Below are positions 51,481 to 60,931 of a stretch of DNA of 64,000 bases, one piece after another. Below the pieces are notes generated by a model that saw only the letters and a program-made list of their open reading frames with translations, searched no databases and had not been told where the DNA came from. Each line of letters begins with the position of its first letter. Positions within the stretch are counted from its first letter, which is position 1. The position numbers were made by a program, and so were the translations under genes. Source of the DNA: Neurospora intermedia (Eukaryota > Ascomycota > Sordariomycetes > Sordariales > Sordariaceae); NCBI GenBank assembly GCA_037102815.1, contig BTPP01000001.1, forward strand, positions 4,427,001 to 4,491,000, read 5' to 3'.

Positions 51481-52510
51481 GGTTGAACTTCGGTATTAAG
51501 TTGTTTAATAAAAGTATTTACTAATTTAAGGAGGTATTTTATAATATAGTATAAAGTTTTATATAATATAATAAGTTAATTAATATAGTAATACTAGTAG
51601 TAGTATTGAATTTATATTATTTTGTAAATAATATTAGGATTATAACGAAATTTAATACTTAACGTCCTTATTGACTTACCTTAGGCTAGTAGGCTAATAG
51701 CGATAACGAACCTATACCTACTATTAAAATACCGTCCCTCCTGCAAGCCGCTGTGAATATAGAGCTAGAGATAAAGGGTATTGAAAGTCTCTTTATATAT
51801 ATAAAATTTATTAAAGAAAAAGTTATTTAGTATTTAGAGGTAGGATTCTACTATTAATATAGGAGATAAGGCGATTATTTAGTAGTAGATTAGTCGGACT
51901 TTATTTAATAGTACTAGGTTGTATAATATAAAAATATATAGAGTAATAGTAGTATTAAAGGTAGCGAGTTGTATTTATATTTAAAAATCCTTATATTCTT
52001 CGTCCTTATCGTTGCGTACTATATTTAAAATTAGAAAGTCAACCGAGCTAGGAAAATCGACAAAATTAATAAGATTACTATATAAATAAAGAAAGATAGA
52101 AGGATTTGGAGGAGAAGGTTAATTTAAGTAAATTGGGTAGTAAATAGCTATTTATTAGTATAACGGTATTTAGAATTAACCAACTTCTAATTTTTCTAAT
52201 ATACATATATTAAGAATAATAATAAGGCGCTATAATATAAGGTATATACGCTAGATATTGAAGTTTAATTATGGTCCTTATTATATTACGGTTTAAAATC
52301 GAGGTGTAGTGTAGTAAGGAAATCGGTTAAGAATTAAGGAGATTCTAGCCCTCTAATTAGTCAAATCGATAATTTGGAGAAAGTGCAGGTGGTTGTAGGT
52401 GGTTACAGCGACCTACATGAAAATTAACCATTCTTACTGGGAATTGCCGAACACTGCGCAGTTCAGTAAGCTAGTATGCTTATTACGACCCGAACCCTGC
52501 AAATCTAAAT

Positions 52511-52546
52511 ACCCTCTAACTTTTTACTACGGTAACGAACACGCCC
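52511..52546 (-). repeat. Right terminal inverted repeat of the Harbinger element
   Basis: Complement of the left end: GGTAACGAACACGCCC ends at 52,546 and is followed by TTA (52,547-52,549). Confidence 0.88.
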
Positions 52547-52549
52547 TTA

Positions 52550-53445
52550 GCTGCTAAAAGACCATTCTTGGCCGGGGCAATTCCCGAATAATTTATGAGG
52601 GGAAAAAAATGCAGAAGGGTGCAGAAAGGCGGTCGGACAGTCGCCCAGAGAGGTCATCGCGATCACAGCTGCCCGGTTCCACTAACTTAATCCTCTATTC
52701 CCATTAGCTCTACCAATTGCATGCTGACCACCGGCACGCTTATGCTCCGTCGTCGTCATCGTCGTCTTTCCCGGCGAGGTTAGCTCGCCCGTTTAAAAGC
52801 TATGAGACCTTTTTGTCCACGGCGAGATGAGTGCGCAGTGATGGGGCAGATTGAGTTTCACATTGGTCCAGGTAGTAATCATGTCACGCCAAACAAGTTC
52901 GTTCAGAATGGAAGAGTGTTAGTATTGTTTGCAATCAGAGAGAGCCCACTGAACTCCCTATTGGAACACAATTCCACCAAGGGTAAGAAGAAGGGTGTAT
53001 GTGAGCCGTCGTCAAGACTTTGTAAAGGGATGGATACATGAGAAACAACACCGCGGACCAGGCCATCTGTCAGGTAATGCAAAAATGGAGGTGGTAGAAA
53101 GGTTGAAAGTGTGTGCAAATCCCAATGCTTTCCCAAAAAAACAAAAAAGTCTTAAGAAGTTCATACAAACACAGAATCCAAACAAAATTGGGACTCTGCG
53201 TTCCCCGTTATCATTAGCCCTGGGTATCCTTTAAATAAATTTCTCCTCCCTTCTCTAAATCCACATCCATAATACATCCAACTCCACAGCCATTTGAGTT
53301 CTCCAAGCGCAACCCCCTTGGCTCCGCAACGTCATGCCGAAACATGGTGGTTGGCGGGGCAGTATTAACTATTACCGATCAAGAGAATCGAGGGATCATG
53401 AGACATGGAAGTCGAAACGCTTGGCTGTCACGCATGGACAGGAAA
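52550..53445. other. Intergenic DNA between the transposon nest and the cell-wall gene
   Basis: About 0.9 kb of GC-normal, non-RIP DNA. It contains short unsupported frames and the 3' flank of the minus-strand cell-wall gene. Nothing else is recognised. Confidence 0.5.
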
Positions 53446-54182
53446 TTAGAGGAGGATGGCAGCGAGACCGAGAACACCAACGAGACCGGCGCCAGAGAGG
53501 GCAGCAGCCTTGCCAGCACCGGCGGTGGGGACCTCGGAGGGGCTGACGGTGGGAGTGACGACAGCGGGGGCGCTGCCAGTGCCAACGGAGCCGGCCGAGG
53601 TGGGGGCAGGGACGGTAGAGTTGACGTAGCCGGTGCTGTGAATAAGTGTTAGTTATTTCATGTTCTAAACGACTCCCAAGAGGAGACGGGACGCACCAGC
53701 TGTGGCAGATCACTGACGAGGTGGTGATGATGGGCTTGGTGACAGTGCAAGGGCAGTTAGAGATGGTCAGGGTGGTGGCCTAGAGAAGGAAGGACGCGTT
53801 AGCAATGATGTTCTCGTTCTAAGCGGACCAGACTGCGGAGGAACAGATGGAAGATGGGACGAATCCGGGGCCGGGACCAGGTTCCATGGGGCTTTATGTT
53901 GCGGTATCACCGGGGACACCGGGACACGGCGTTCCCTCACACAACCCAGCCCCAGGCTCTAGTTCGCGTTCCCGTCTTTCATCCCAGCGTTCCCTTCCCC
54001 GTGTCTCGGGTGAGATCGTGTCGTACCTCGGTGACGGTGTAAGTGCTGCCGCCATGGGTGATCTCAGTGGGGCCAGGGCAGTAGGTGGTGACGGCAGTGA
54101 CAATCTCGGTGGTGTAGGTCACGTTGCTCCAGGCGTGGGCGCCAGCGGCAGCGGCAAGGACGGCGGCAGCAGAGAACTTCAT
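53446..54182 (-). CDS. Small secreted GPI-type cell-wall protein, CCG-6-like (three exons, 142 aa)
   Basis: Exons on the minus strand: 54,182-54,027; 53,779-53,697; 53,635-53,446. Introns of 247 and 61 nt begin GTACGA and GTGCGT and end CTAG and ACAG. The branch points GCTAAC (near 53,800) and ACTAAC are clear, and the second junction rebuilds a Cys codon. Residues 1-17 are a signal peptide (MKFSAAAVLAAAAGAHA). The middle has a TYCPGPTEITHGG-x-TYTVTEATTLTISNCPCTVTKP pattern with conserved Cys, typical of small fungal wall/conidial proteins such as Neurospora clock-controlled CCG-6. Then comes a Ser/Thr/Pro-rich spacer with NST and NVT glycosylation sites. The tail is hydrophobic (GAGLVGVLGLAAILL) after a GAGK segment, as in GPI-anchored proteins. 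It is expected to be exported and linked to plasma membrane or wall. Family identity to CCG-6 is from memory of the motif, not from a search. Confidence 0.88.
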
Positions 54183-54391
54183 TTTGGCTGATTTGTTGGT
54201 GAGGATTATGTACTCAGAGAAGGAGTTGTGTGTTCGTCGTTGGGGGTAAGAAAAGTTGAGGACGGCGAACGTCGGCAGCTGAGATATTAAAACGAATGGA
54301 ACTGACTGAAAAGCCAAGATGTGTGGAGTGAGCGTGGATGTGGGTGAGGGAGGAAAAGGGGAAATGGAGTCGCTTCGCGAGCGATCGTCTG

Positions 54392-54399
54392 TTATATAC
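54392..54399 (-). promoter_or_regulatory. TATA box of the cell-wall protein gene
   Basis: GTATATAA on the minus strand, about 210 bp upstream of the ATG at 54,182, a plausible core promoter for a strongly expressed, regulated wall gene. The C/T-rich leader between TATA and ATG supports this. Confidence 0.55.
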
Positions 54400-54690
54400 C
54401 GTAGAAATTGGGGACCTTTCTCCAATAGTGGATCGGCCCAGCGTCCCAAGGCCACAAAAGGCCCCTTGTCGACCCAAGACCGCCTTGGGTAGTATCCATG
54501 CCGTATCCATCACCTTGCATCTCGTCGCTATTGCCGCATGGCGCTAGCCACCGACAATCAAGCTTGACCCATCTTCTCGCCATTGCACGCGATCACTCGA
54601 ATCACGGCGCCTCGTCAGCACACCTGGGGTGCTGGGGGGTGTGGCCTTGGACCGCCTTGGACCGCCTTGGAACCCCATCGATACGGGCTT

Positions 54691-54730
54691 GGGACTGCCC
54701 GGGACTGCCCGGGACTGCCAGGGACTGCTT
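54691..54730. repeat. 10-bp tandem repeat, four copies
   Basis: GGGACTGCCC occurs twice, then GGGACTGCCA and GGGACTGCTT. Just upstream, ACCGCCTTGG is repeated at 54,651 and 54,661. A local GC-rich minisatellite. Confidence 0.85.
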
Positions 54731-57524
54731 GCTCAACGCTTGTTGGAGGCCATTGTGACAATGTTCCAAAAAAGAAGTGACAGATTTTAGGGATGGGTGG
54801 TGTTGTTGTTGTTGTTGGTCAAGAAGACGAAGCCCAGAAATCCCAGCGAAATTGCAGCTTTTCACCCGGTGCCGCACAGACTGTACTTTCCAATTGTCGA
54901 CACAGTGGGAAAGGCGGGAGACTGGACCGACGGGACCTGAAGGGATGCCGATGGGTGGACTCCAGGGCAACCCGAGAGATTACTGGTAGACCTCCCACTC
55001 GGGACGGGACTGTTCCTGTGGCCGACATGTTTGACGGTGTCGATAGGAGGAAGTGGAAATACTTCCACTTCTGTTTCCTGCTGTCAGCGTCCCTGTTACC
55101 GTTTCTTCTGTGCCTGCTGAATGTGCCCGTTGGCGTGCAGTGCTGACAGGCTGGATCTGCCGAGAGGAAGGGTGCTCCCAGAATGTGGTCGCTGTCTTTG
55201 CCATGTTCCTCTTGGGGTCTCGGTGGGGTACAGGGCAATGCTCACAGGCATGCAGGAACCAGAAGTGATTGGATCGATGAAATGCCTCATGGTCAAACCG
55301 TCATCTTCCAATTCAACCAGTCGTGAGCAGCAATCCATTCGTTCATGCCGCCACCTGCAGTTCCTTGTCGTACAACCGTTCTTCACCCTCCTCTTTCGGT
55401 TCTTTTCATGGTTATGGATACTGGATGCTGGGATGTGTCGTCTCGTTTTGATGTTGTAGTGTTTTGGTGTTTGGGTGCGGTACCTGCAGCAGCCAAGATG
55501 CCCGGTCAAAGACAGAAATGAAGCGTCCAGAGGGTGCGAGGGTGCGTCTGGGCTTCGGTTGTGGTCGGAGCAAGTCTCTCATCTTGGGCTGAATGCCCGG
55601 TGGATCATGTACTTCGGCCACCCTCCCCTGCCTTTGCAGCGCTTTGCATCAAGGCAGGTCACGAACCACCCGACAGTGCCAAATCTACCGTCCTCTACCT
55701 TCACAGACTAGATACCTAGGTAGGTCTCGCAGCAGCCAGAACACCAAATCGGATTGCCCAAGAACGTCGTCGTTTGCCCATTTTTTTAGGCCTTGGTACC
55801 AACCAGGTGGTGAATGGTAATTGTCCGAAATTGTGAATAAGACGTTTGTGCTTCTGGGCTCCGCTTTACTGCCTAGATCATGAAGCACGAATAATTTCCT
55901 ATTCGTGTTAGTTTGGATGGAAATTCAGGACCAAGAGGAGAATTGCAACGCCGAAATGTGCAGTCGCTGTCCACGAATCTTGGAAATCCATTAGTACATC
56001 GATACATCGTGTACCCCTACAGTGCGCGCTCGATGGGGATTATTTCTGGAAGCGTTCCTGGAAAGGGGTTCCTCCGAGCGCGCGAGGTGATTGGACAAGC
56101 CTGAATTTATTACCTGCAGGGTCCAGCACTGAGACCTTCAACCGTCCATGCTCTAGCCCTGTCGCATCCTCTTTCGAATCAAGGTTCCAGGTCTTTTTTT
56201 CCCCAGGTCCCTAGTCTCGAAGAGGTGGAGGACGATGATGATGAGGATAATGATGGGAAAGCGAGTATATGAGATGGATAGGTTGACGGATGGATCGGAT
56301 GGAATGGATCATGAACCTCGACCTTCTCCATGGACAGGTTTTGGTGCCCACAACAAAAGCTTGTTCTGATCCGGTTTAACGGGCGTCGTGGACACTGGCG
56401 GTGACAGCATCAGATCCCTGGTGGGTTCTTCACAACACAAAGAGGGATTTTTTGGAGACGGCACTGGAGTGGACTGGAAGATAAAGATCCATCCCCAGAG
56501 TACAATCCACACTGGTGGACCTGCTAATACCTAATCTTATCACATGTGATGTTCCACCATCTGACATCCCTCTTTTGCGGTTTGTGAGTGAAGCCCAGTT
56601 CCAGTTCCAAGTCCAGGCCCAAGTCCGATCCGGGTACGAGGCCATCGGCATGGTCAGGGCAATTTCCACAATCTCCAAACGACCCATCCCAAAACTTCAC
56701 ATATTTCAAGCTGTGATTGTGTTGGCCTGTCTAGGAGGGCAGGAGGGGCCTTGCCGCATGGATTGGATATTAAAAACAAATACAACTCATTCACATTGCG
56801 AAGTCCCAGCAATGGCTGTCTCTTCTGACATAAGCTGCCATGGCATTACCAAACCTCAGTTGCTTCTTTTTTGAAACAAAGAAATAGAAAACCCACGGCA
56901 GGATCCTAGAGGGTTTAACTCGGTAGGCATTGCCGGATCTTCAACATCTGAGACGATTCGCTCAGACCTCTTTTCTTTTCAGACGTCTTATTGTGTGGGA
57001 GCTCGCGCTGCGTGCAATTCGCTATGAAAGCCAAACATTGCTGGTTGTATTTAGGGCTGATCTACTAGGCAGGCAGGATGTCTTTTCGAGACATCTCTTC
57101 TGCCTTCAGGTTAGGGCGTCGTGACCTGGGGGATCTGAGGAGATTCTGTAGGACAACATGCTTTGAAAATTATTCAGAAGGCCTCGGAAAGGCGTTATCC
57201 TGAACCTGCTGTAATGAACACAAATGCTTAGCTCCTTTGGTTCGTTGGCGTTGTTCAGCACTTGTCACAAGCCGAGGGATGGTACCCCATGGTGGGGAAA
57301 CTGTTTACAAATCAAGCAAGCTCGGATCATCGTCAACGTCATCGAGCTAGACGCCCATTGACATTCGCATCTTCAACACCACGTTTTACTCAGTTCTCAT
57401 GTAGATATTGCGAAAACCAATCCTTTGAAACTGCAACGGACACGCCTTATTAAGCAAGGTTTACACAGGTTGACGAGACACGGAAAAGTCACAGCAATAA
57501 CAACGGACAAAAAACAAGCCCACA

Positions 57525-58624
57525 ATGGCACCAAAGACAATGAAAGCAGTGGGTAAGGTCCTCCAATCGACCAGCGCATCGAAACTCCGCTACTGTAGCC
57601 TCTCACACAGAAATCTAACGCCTCAAACAAAACAGACATAAAAAACGGCAAAGGCTCCGCCGACAACCTCTTCGTAAACCCCGACACGCCTGTCCCCCAA
57701 GCCCAGCCTGGCCAAGCCCTCGTTAAAGTCAAAGCCTTCGGCCTCAACCGCATGGACCTGATCCAGCGAGAGGGCCACTACCCTTTGCCTCCTCAAGCAC
57801 CCAGCACTTTAGGCGTCGAGTTCTCCGGCACCATTGAGTCTTTTGGAGATGGCGACCACGGCGACTTCAACGTCGGCGACGAAGTCTTTGGCCTAGCCTA
57901 CGGCGGCGCCTATGCCGAGTACATTGCCGTGTCGTCCAAAATGCTGCTGCACAAGCCGGCGCACCTGAGCTTCGAGCAGGCGGCGGGTGTGCCGGAGACG
58001 TGGATTACAGCGACTCAGGCGCTGCATTTTGTGCTGGGCGGGATCGGCGAGCAGGGGAAGACGATCTTGTGGCATGCGGGAGCTTCGGGGGTGTCTATTG
58101 CGGGCATTCAGCTCTCGAAGCTTGCCGGCGCGAAACAGATCTTTGCAACGGCGGGCTCGGCTGACAAGTGCAAGTTCATCGAGAACGAGCTGGGCGCGAC
58201 GGCAGCGTTCAACTACAAGGAACAGGACTGGGCGGAAGAGATCATGAAGAAGACCGATGGCAAGGGTGTTGATTTGGTCGTTGACTTTATCGGCGCCAGT
58301 TACTTCCAGAAGAACCTGGATGTGGTGGCCCGTGATGGGCGCATCTGCATGCTGGGACTGATGGGCGGTGCTGTAGCCGACAAGGTGGACATCTCCAAGC
58401 TACTTTACAAGAGGGCCCGCGTGGAAGGGAGTACCCTCAGGAGCCGTGACGAGAACTATCAGGGCCAGCTGAGGGACAAGTTGAGCGAATACCTGCCCAA
58501 GTTCGAGAGCGGTGAGCTCAAAATCTTCATTGACACTGTTTTGCCCTTTGAGGAGATCGTCAAGGCTCACAAGCAGCTTGAGGCGAACACGACCATGGGC
58601 AAGATTATCTGCACTGTCTCATAG
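57525..58624 (+). CDS. NAD(P)H quinone oxidoreductase, zinc-free MDR family (PIG3/zeta-crystallin-like), 338 aa
   Basis: Exons 57,525-57,552 and 57,636-58,624. The first exon codes only nine residues; the intron starts GTAAGG, has TCTAAC near 57,614 as branch point and ends AACAG, and splicing gives MAPKTMKAVDIKNGKG, the usual N-terminus. A GroES-like domain covers about 1-135 (FGLNRMDLIQREGHYP, LGVEFSGTI, GDEVFGLAYGGAYAEY). A Rossmann domain follows (about 136-290, HAGASGVSIAGIQLSK at 156-171 for NADPH binding, then ATAGSADKC and LGATAAFNYK). The structural and catalytic zinc Cys residues of alcohol dehydrogenases are absent, so it is a quinone or enone reductase using NADPH in the cytosol, closest in style to human TP53I3. 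Its stop lies 198 bp from the convergent stop of the dienelactone hydrolase gene. Confidence 0.93.
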
Positions 58625-58822
58625 ATGACAGTACCAGTACAGGACCGTAAGCTGTCCCTAGCTAGTCAGGGGTCATTTGCCAACCAGCGTTGCAAGTAAA
58701 GCGTTGCGATACCCTTTTGCAATTATCTTCACCTGCGGAATCCCATCGGATGCCGCGATATGAAACCCGAACCTGAGCGCTAAATATAGTAGGAAACGCC
58801 TGTACTATCACCAAGACATCAT

Positions 58823-60117
58823 TCAATGCTCCACAAGCCATTTCAACATCTGCTCAAAAGCGGCAGCTTGTGCCTCCTTGATATGAGCATCCTCATACTC
58901 TCCTACAACCGCAAAGCCTGTTGTTGATTCGTTAGCTAGGACATTACCAAACTTTGGGTAGGCAGTTAGCAGCTTACCATGCGGCACACCGGGGTACACC
59001 TGTACCTCGTGCTCAACATTGTTCTTGCTCATGTAGTCCTCGCCCGCCATGCGCACCTCATCCGGGAAGACGGGGTCATGCTCCACGGAGACCATACTGA
59101 TAGGGGCCTTCAGACCCTTGAAATCGTCCTTTGACACCAGCGTCGCATGCGCAATCGCTCCCGCCTTAATCCGTGGGCCCGAAATTTTGCTCTGTCTGTT
59201 CGCTTCAAGATCATCACCGCTCTGATTGTTTCCTTCACTACCGCCCGAACCAGTGGGAGCAGGAGCAGGAGCAGCAGGCTTATGCGCCCATGGAAGCGTA
59301 ATCCCGCCCAGCCTTTCGCTGATCGAAGCCTTCCGCGGAGCTTGAGTTTGCTCGCGCGCCAGCAGAAGGACATATCGACCGCCGATGCAGTATCCTGCCG
59401 CGTAAATCCCGTCGCCGTAGGCTACCGCATCGGCAAACTCATCGCGTACGCCGTCCAAGACCTTCTCCAGGATGGGCATGATCTTGTCTTCGGTGTGGCG
59501 GGCCAGCCACATGTCGATGAGGAAACTCTTGGCTGTCTCGGCGGCTTTGGTCCTAAAGATATCGAGAAACGATGATGTAGGGGCAGCCGAGCCGGTGTCT
59601 GCGTCAGTGGCAGAGCGCTCTTCGGAAACTGGTGCGGTCGTCGGATTGGGTGCTGGGTCACCTTCAAAAAGATCGGGCATGACCACGACAAAACCGCCAT
59701 CTTGGGCAAACCTATCGGCTTGAATCTGATTGTTCACGCTATGAAGACCAGTGCCGCCAGTCAGGAGGAGGAGGAGCTTGGATGGAGTGTGAGGGTAGTC
59801 GGCCGGTTTCGAAACGTATACCTGCGAGCAGGAAAATGCTCGTTAGATTCATCCTGGTCATTTGATGCGAGTGAGAGATCGAAGAAGGAAGAGAAACGAA
59901 CGTCAATGTCGTTGAGCTTGATAATCTCACCCGTCGGTTTTTGCCCAGCAGGAGTAGGCCTGTCTGAGGTACAGTTATCGCACAAAGCTGGAGCTGGAGC
60001 GGCATCAGAGGCCGAAGGTGAGTCGACTGTATTAGGTATTGTAGTAGACTCAGCGACAGGAATGTCCTCGAGTGCGTCGCTCTCGGGCGATTTAGTTGCT
60101 ACTTCTGGATCCGCCAT
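58823..60117 (-). CDS. Dienelactone hydrolase family protein (three exons, 384 aa)
   Basis: Exons on the minus strand: 60,117-59,902; 59,821-58,978; 58,917-58,823. The first intron (80 nt) starts GTTCGT and ends CGCAG with TCTAAC as branch point. The second (60 nt, GTAAGC to ACAG) keeps the frame open if retained, but removing it restores the family motif GVPHGFAVVGEYED. An alpha/beta-hydrolase of the dienelactone hydrolase family: VYVSKPADYP, LLLTGGTGLHS, VVVMPDLFEGDPAP, then nucleophile Cys217 in GYCIGGRY, Asp321 in VEHDPVFP and His353 in GVPHG, forming the Cys-Asp-His triad. Residues 1-72 include LCDNCTSDRPTPAGQKPTGE, common in fungal members. A Pro/Ala/Gly-rich insert (about 250-285) is longer than in bacterial clcD. 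Likely cytosolic ester or lactone hydrolase; natural substrate unknown. Confidence 0.92.
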
Positions 60118-60458
60118 GATGGTCACTGGGTTGATGGAAGTAAAAGTAATTGAAGATATTCAGATCATAAAGATTGGTGCTCCGGAAGAAGAAAGGTACA
60201 AAACAACAGCAGTGCCGAGTATCAACGCCGTTGATGTTGATGGTCAAGTTCGATCCGACAGATGGAATGATAGATCAAAGGCAGCACGACACGGTACAAC
60301 AGCAATCAATCACGCACCAAGAGCGCCAACAATGGAGCGGAATTCGTCTCATCTCACGCCAGGAAAGCGAGCGGATGGATGCTCTCCGGGGTGCTGGGAG
60401 TGGAAGGGGAAAGAGAAGTGAGCACAGCCCCTCAGTGACGTACCCCTCAGCAACATAC

Positions 60459-60471
60459 TAGGGTTAGGGTT
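60459..60471 (+). promoter_or_regulatory. Telobox-like motif (TAGGGTTAGGGTT)
   Basis: Two direct TTAGGG-type units in the promoter between divergent genes. TTAGGG is the telomere repeat of filamentous fungi, and Tbf1-like Myb factors bind short interstitial copies in promoters of other fungi. Function here is inferred. Confidence 0.4.
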
Positions 60472-60647
60472 CAAATGGATGAGACGGACGAAGTCATTGG
60501 ACAATTCTCCTCCAAAAGCGCACAGTGCATCGAACGCATAAGTTATGCACCCGCCCATGACACTGCACTCAGCCCGCAAGGTCCGGCGCCGTAATGCAGG
60601 ACTGGAATCATGAGTGCGCTAGCGCATTCGCGTCGCGATTCCACTTT

Positions 60648-60653
60648 ACGCGT
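60648..60653 (+). promoter_or_regulatory. MCB box (ACGCGT) upstream of cdt1
   Basis: A perfect, palindromic MluI cell-cycle box in TTTACGCGTGAA, 279 bp upstream of the cdt1 ATG, with a related ACCGCGTC about 20 bp downstream. MBF/DSC1-type (Swi6-Mbp1-like) complexes bind ACGCGT to drive G1/S genes; fission yeast cdt1 is a known MBF target. Confidence 0.6.
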
Positions 60654-60931
60654 GAATAACTACTAGTTAACCGCGTCTCGCTCACCAACCTGAAGACCCC
60701 TGTCCCAACCTTCTTGTCTTGGCTCTCTGCTACCTCGCACTTTGTCAAAATCCACTTGCTCCAGTATTTTGTTGCTGCAACATTATCCAAACAATGGTTT
60801 CCGGTGCCAGCCTTCAAGCTACAAAACTTATCTCCATCTTACCGTTATACCACAGCAACAGTTGTCTCTAATTTCTCCGTAAAAGAGCTCTTAGTAAAAC
60901 ATCAACATAATCGACGACAACATCCTCAATC

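Larger units (their letters stand above)
16972..52546 (-). mobile_element. PIF/Harbinger DNA transposon, outer shell of a four-element nest
   Basis: The ends are inverted repeats: GGGCGTGTTCGTTACC at 16,972 and its exact complement ending at 52,546. Similarity continues with few mismatches for about 35 bp. Both ends are flanked by TTA (16,969-16,971 and 52,547-52,549), the 3-bp target duplication of PIF/Harbinger elements. A DDE transposase of this family lies on the minus strand near the right end. The span is 35,575 bp, of which 26,296 bp is retroelement A with its duplication and everything inside it, leaving about 9.3 kb of shell, long for the family. Both coding regions are riddled with TAA/TAG from RIP-type C-to-T changes, so the element is dead. 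The terminal about 165 bp on the right (52,380-52,546) and the first tens of bases on the left look unmutated. Confidence 0.85.
54183..57524. other. Intergenic DNA, no supported gene
   Basis: About 3.3 kb between two genes. Short frames occur on both strands, but none has a domain, signal or splice pattern I can support. It holds the promoter of the cell-wall gene, a four-copy 10-bp repeat, (GTT)n near 54,800 and (GAT)n-like sequence near 56,235. No RNA gene or transposon is seen. Confidence 0.45.
60118..60931. other. Divergent promoter region between the dienelactone hydrolase and cdt1 genes
   Basis: 814 bp separating two divergent starts. It holds a telomere-repeat-like box and an ACGCGT box (separate entries), several CpG-rich motifs (GCGCTAGCGCATTCGCG) and an A/C-rich leader before the cdt1 ATG. 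Confidence 0.6.

Noticed and set aside
16972-52546. A Starship giant transposon
   Set aside because: I saw no tyrosine recombinase (DUF3435-like) captain at either end, and the ends are classic inverted repeats with a TTA duplication and a DDE transposase.
53344-53652. Plus-strand Gly/Ser-rich frame of 102 codons
   Set aside because: Antisense shadow of exon 3 of the cell-wall protein gene.
59702-60421. 239-codon plus-strand frame
   Set aside because: Antisense to exons 1-2 of the dienelactone hydrolase gene and its promoter; no domain.
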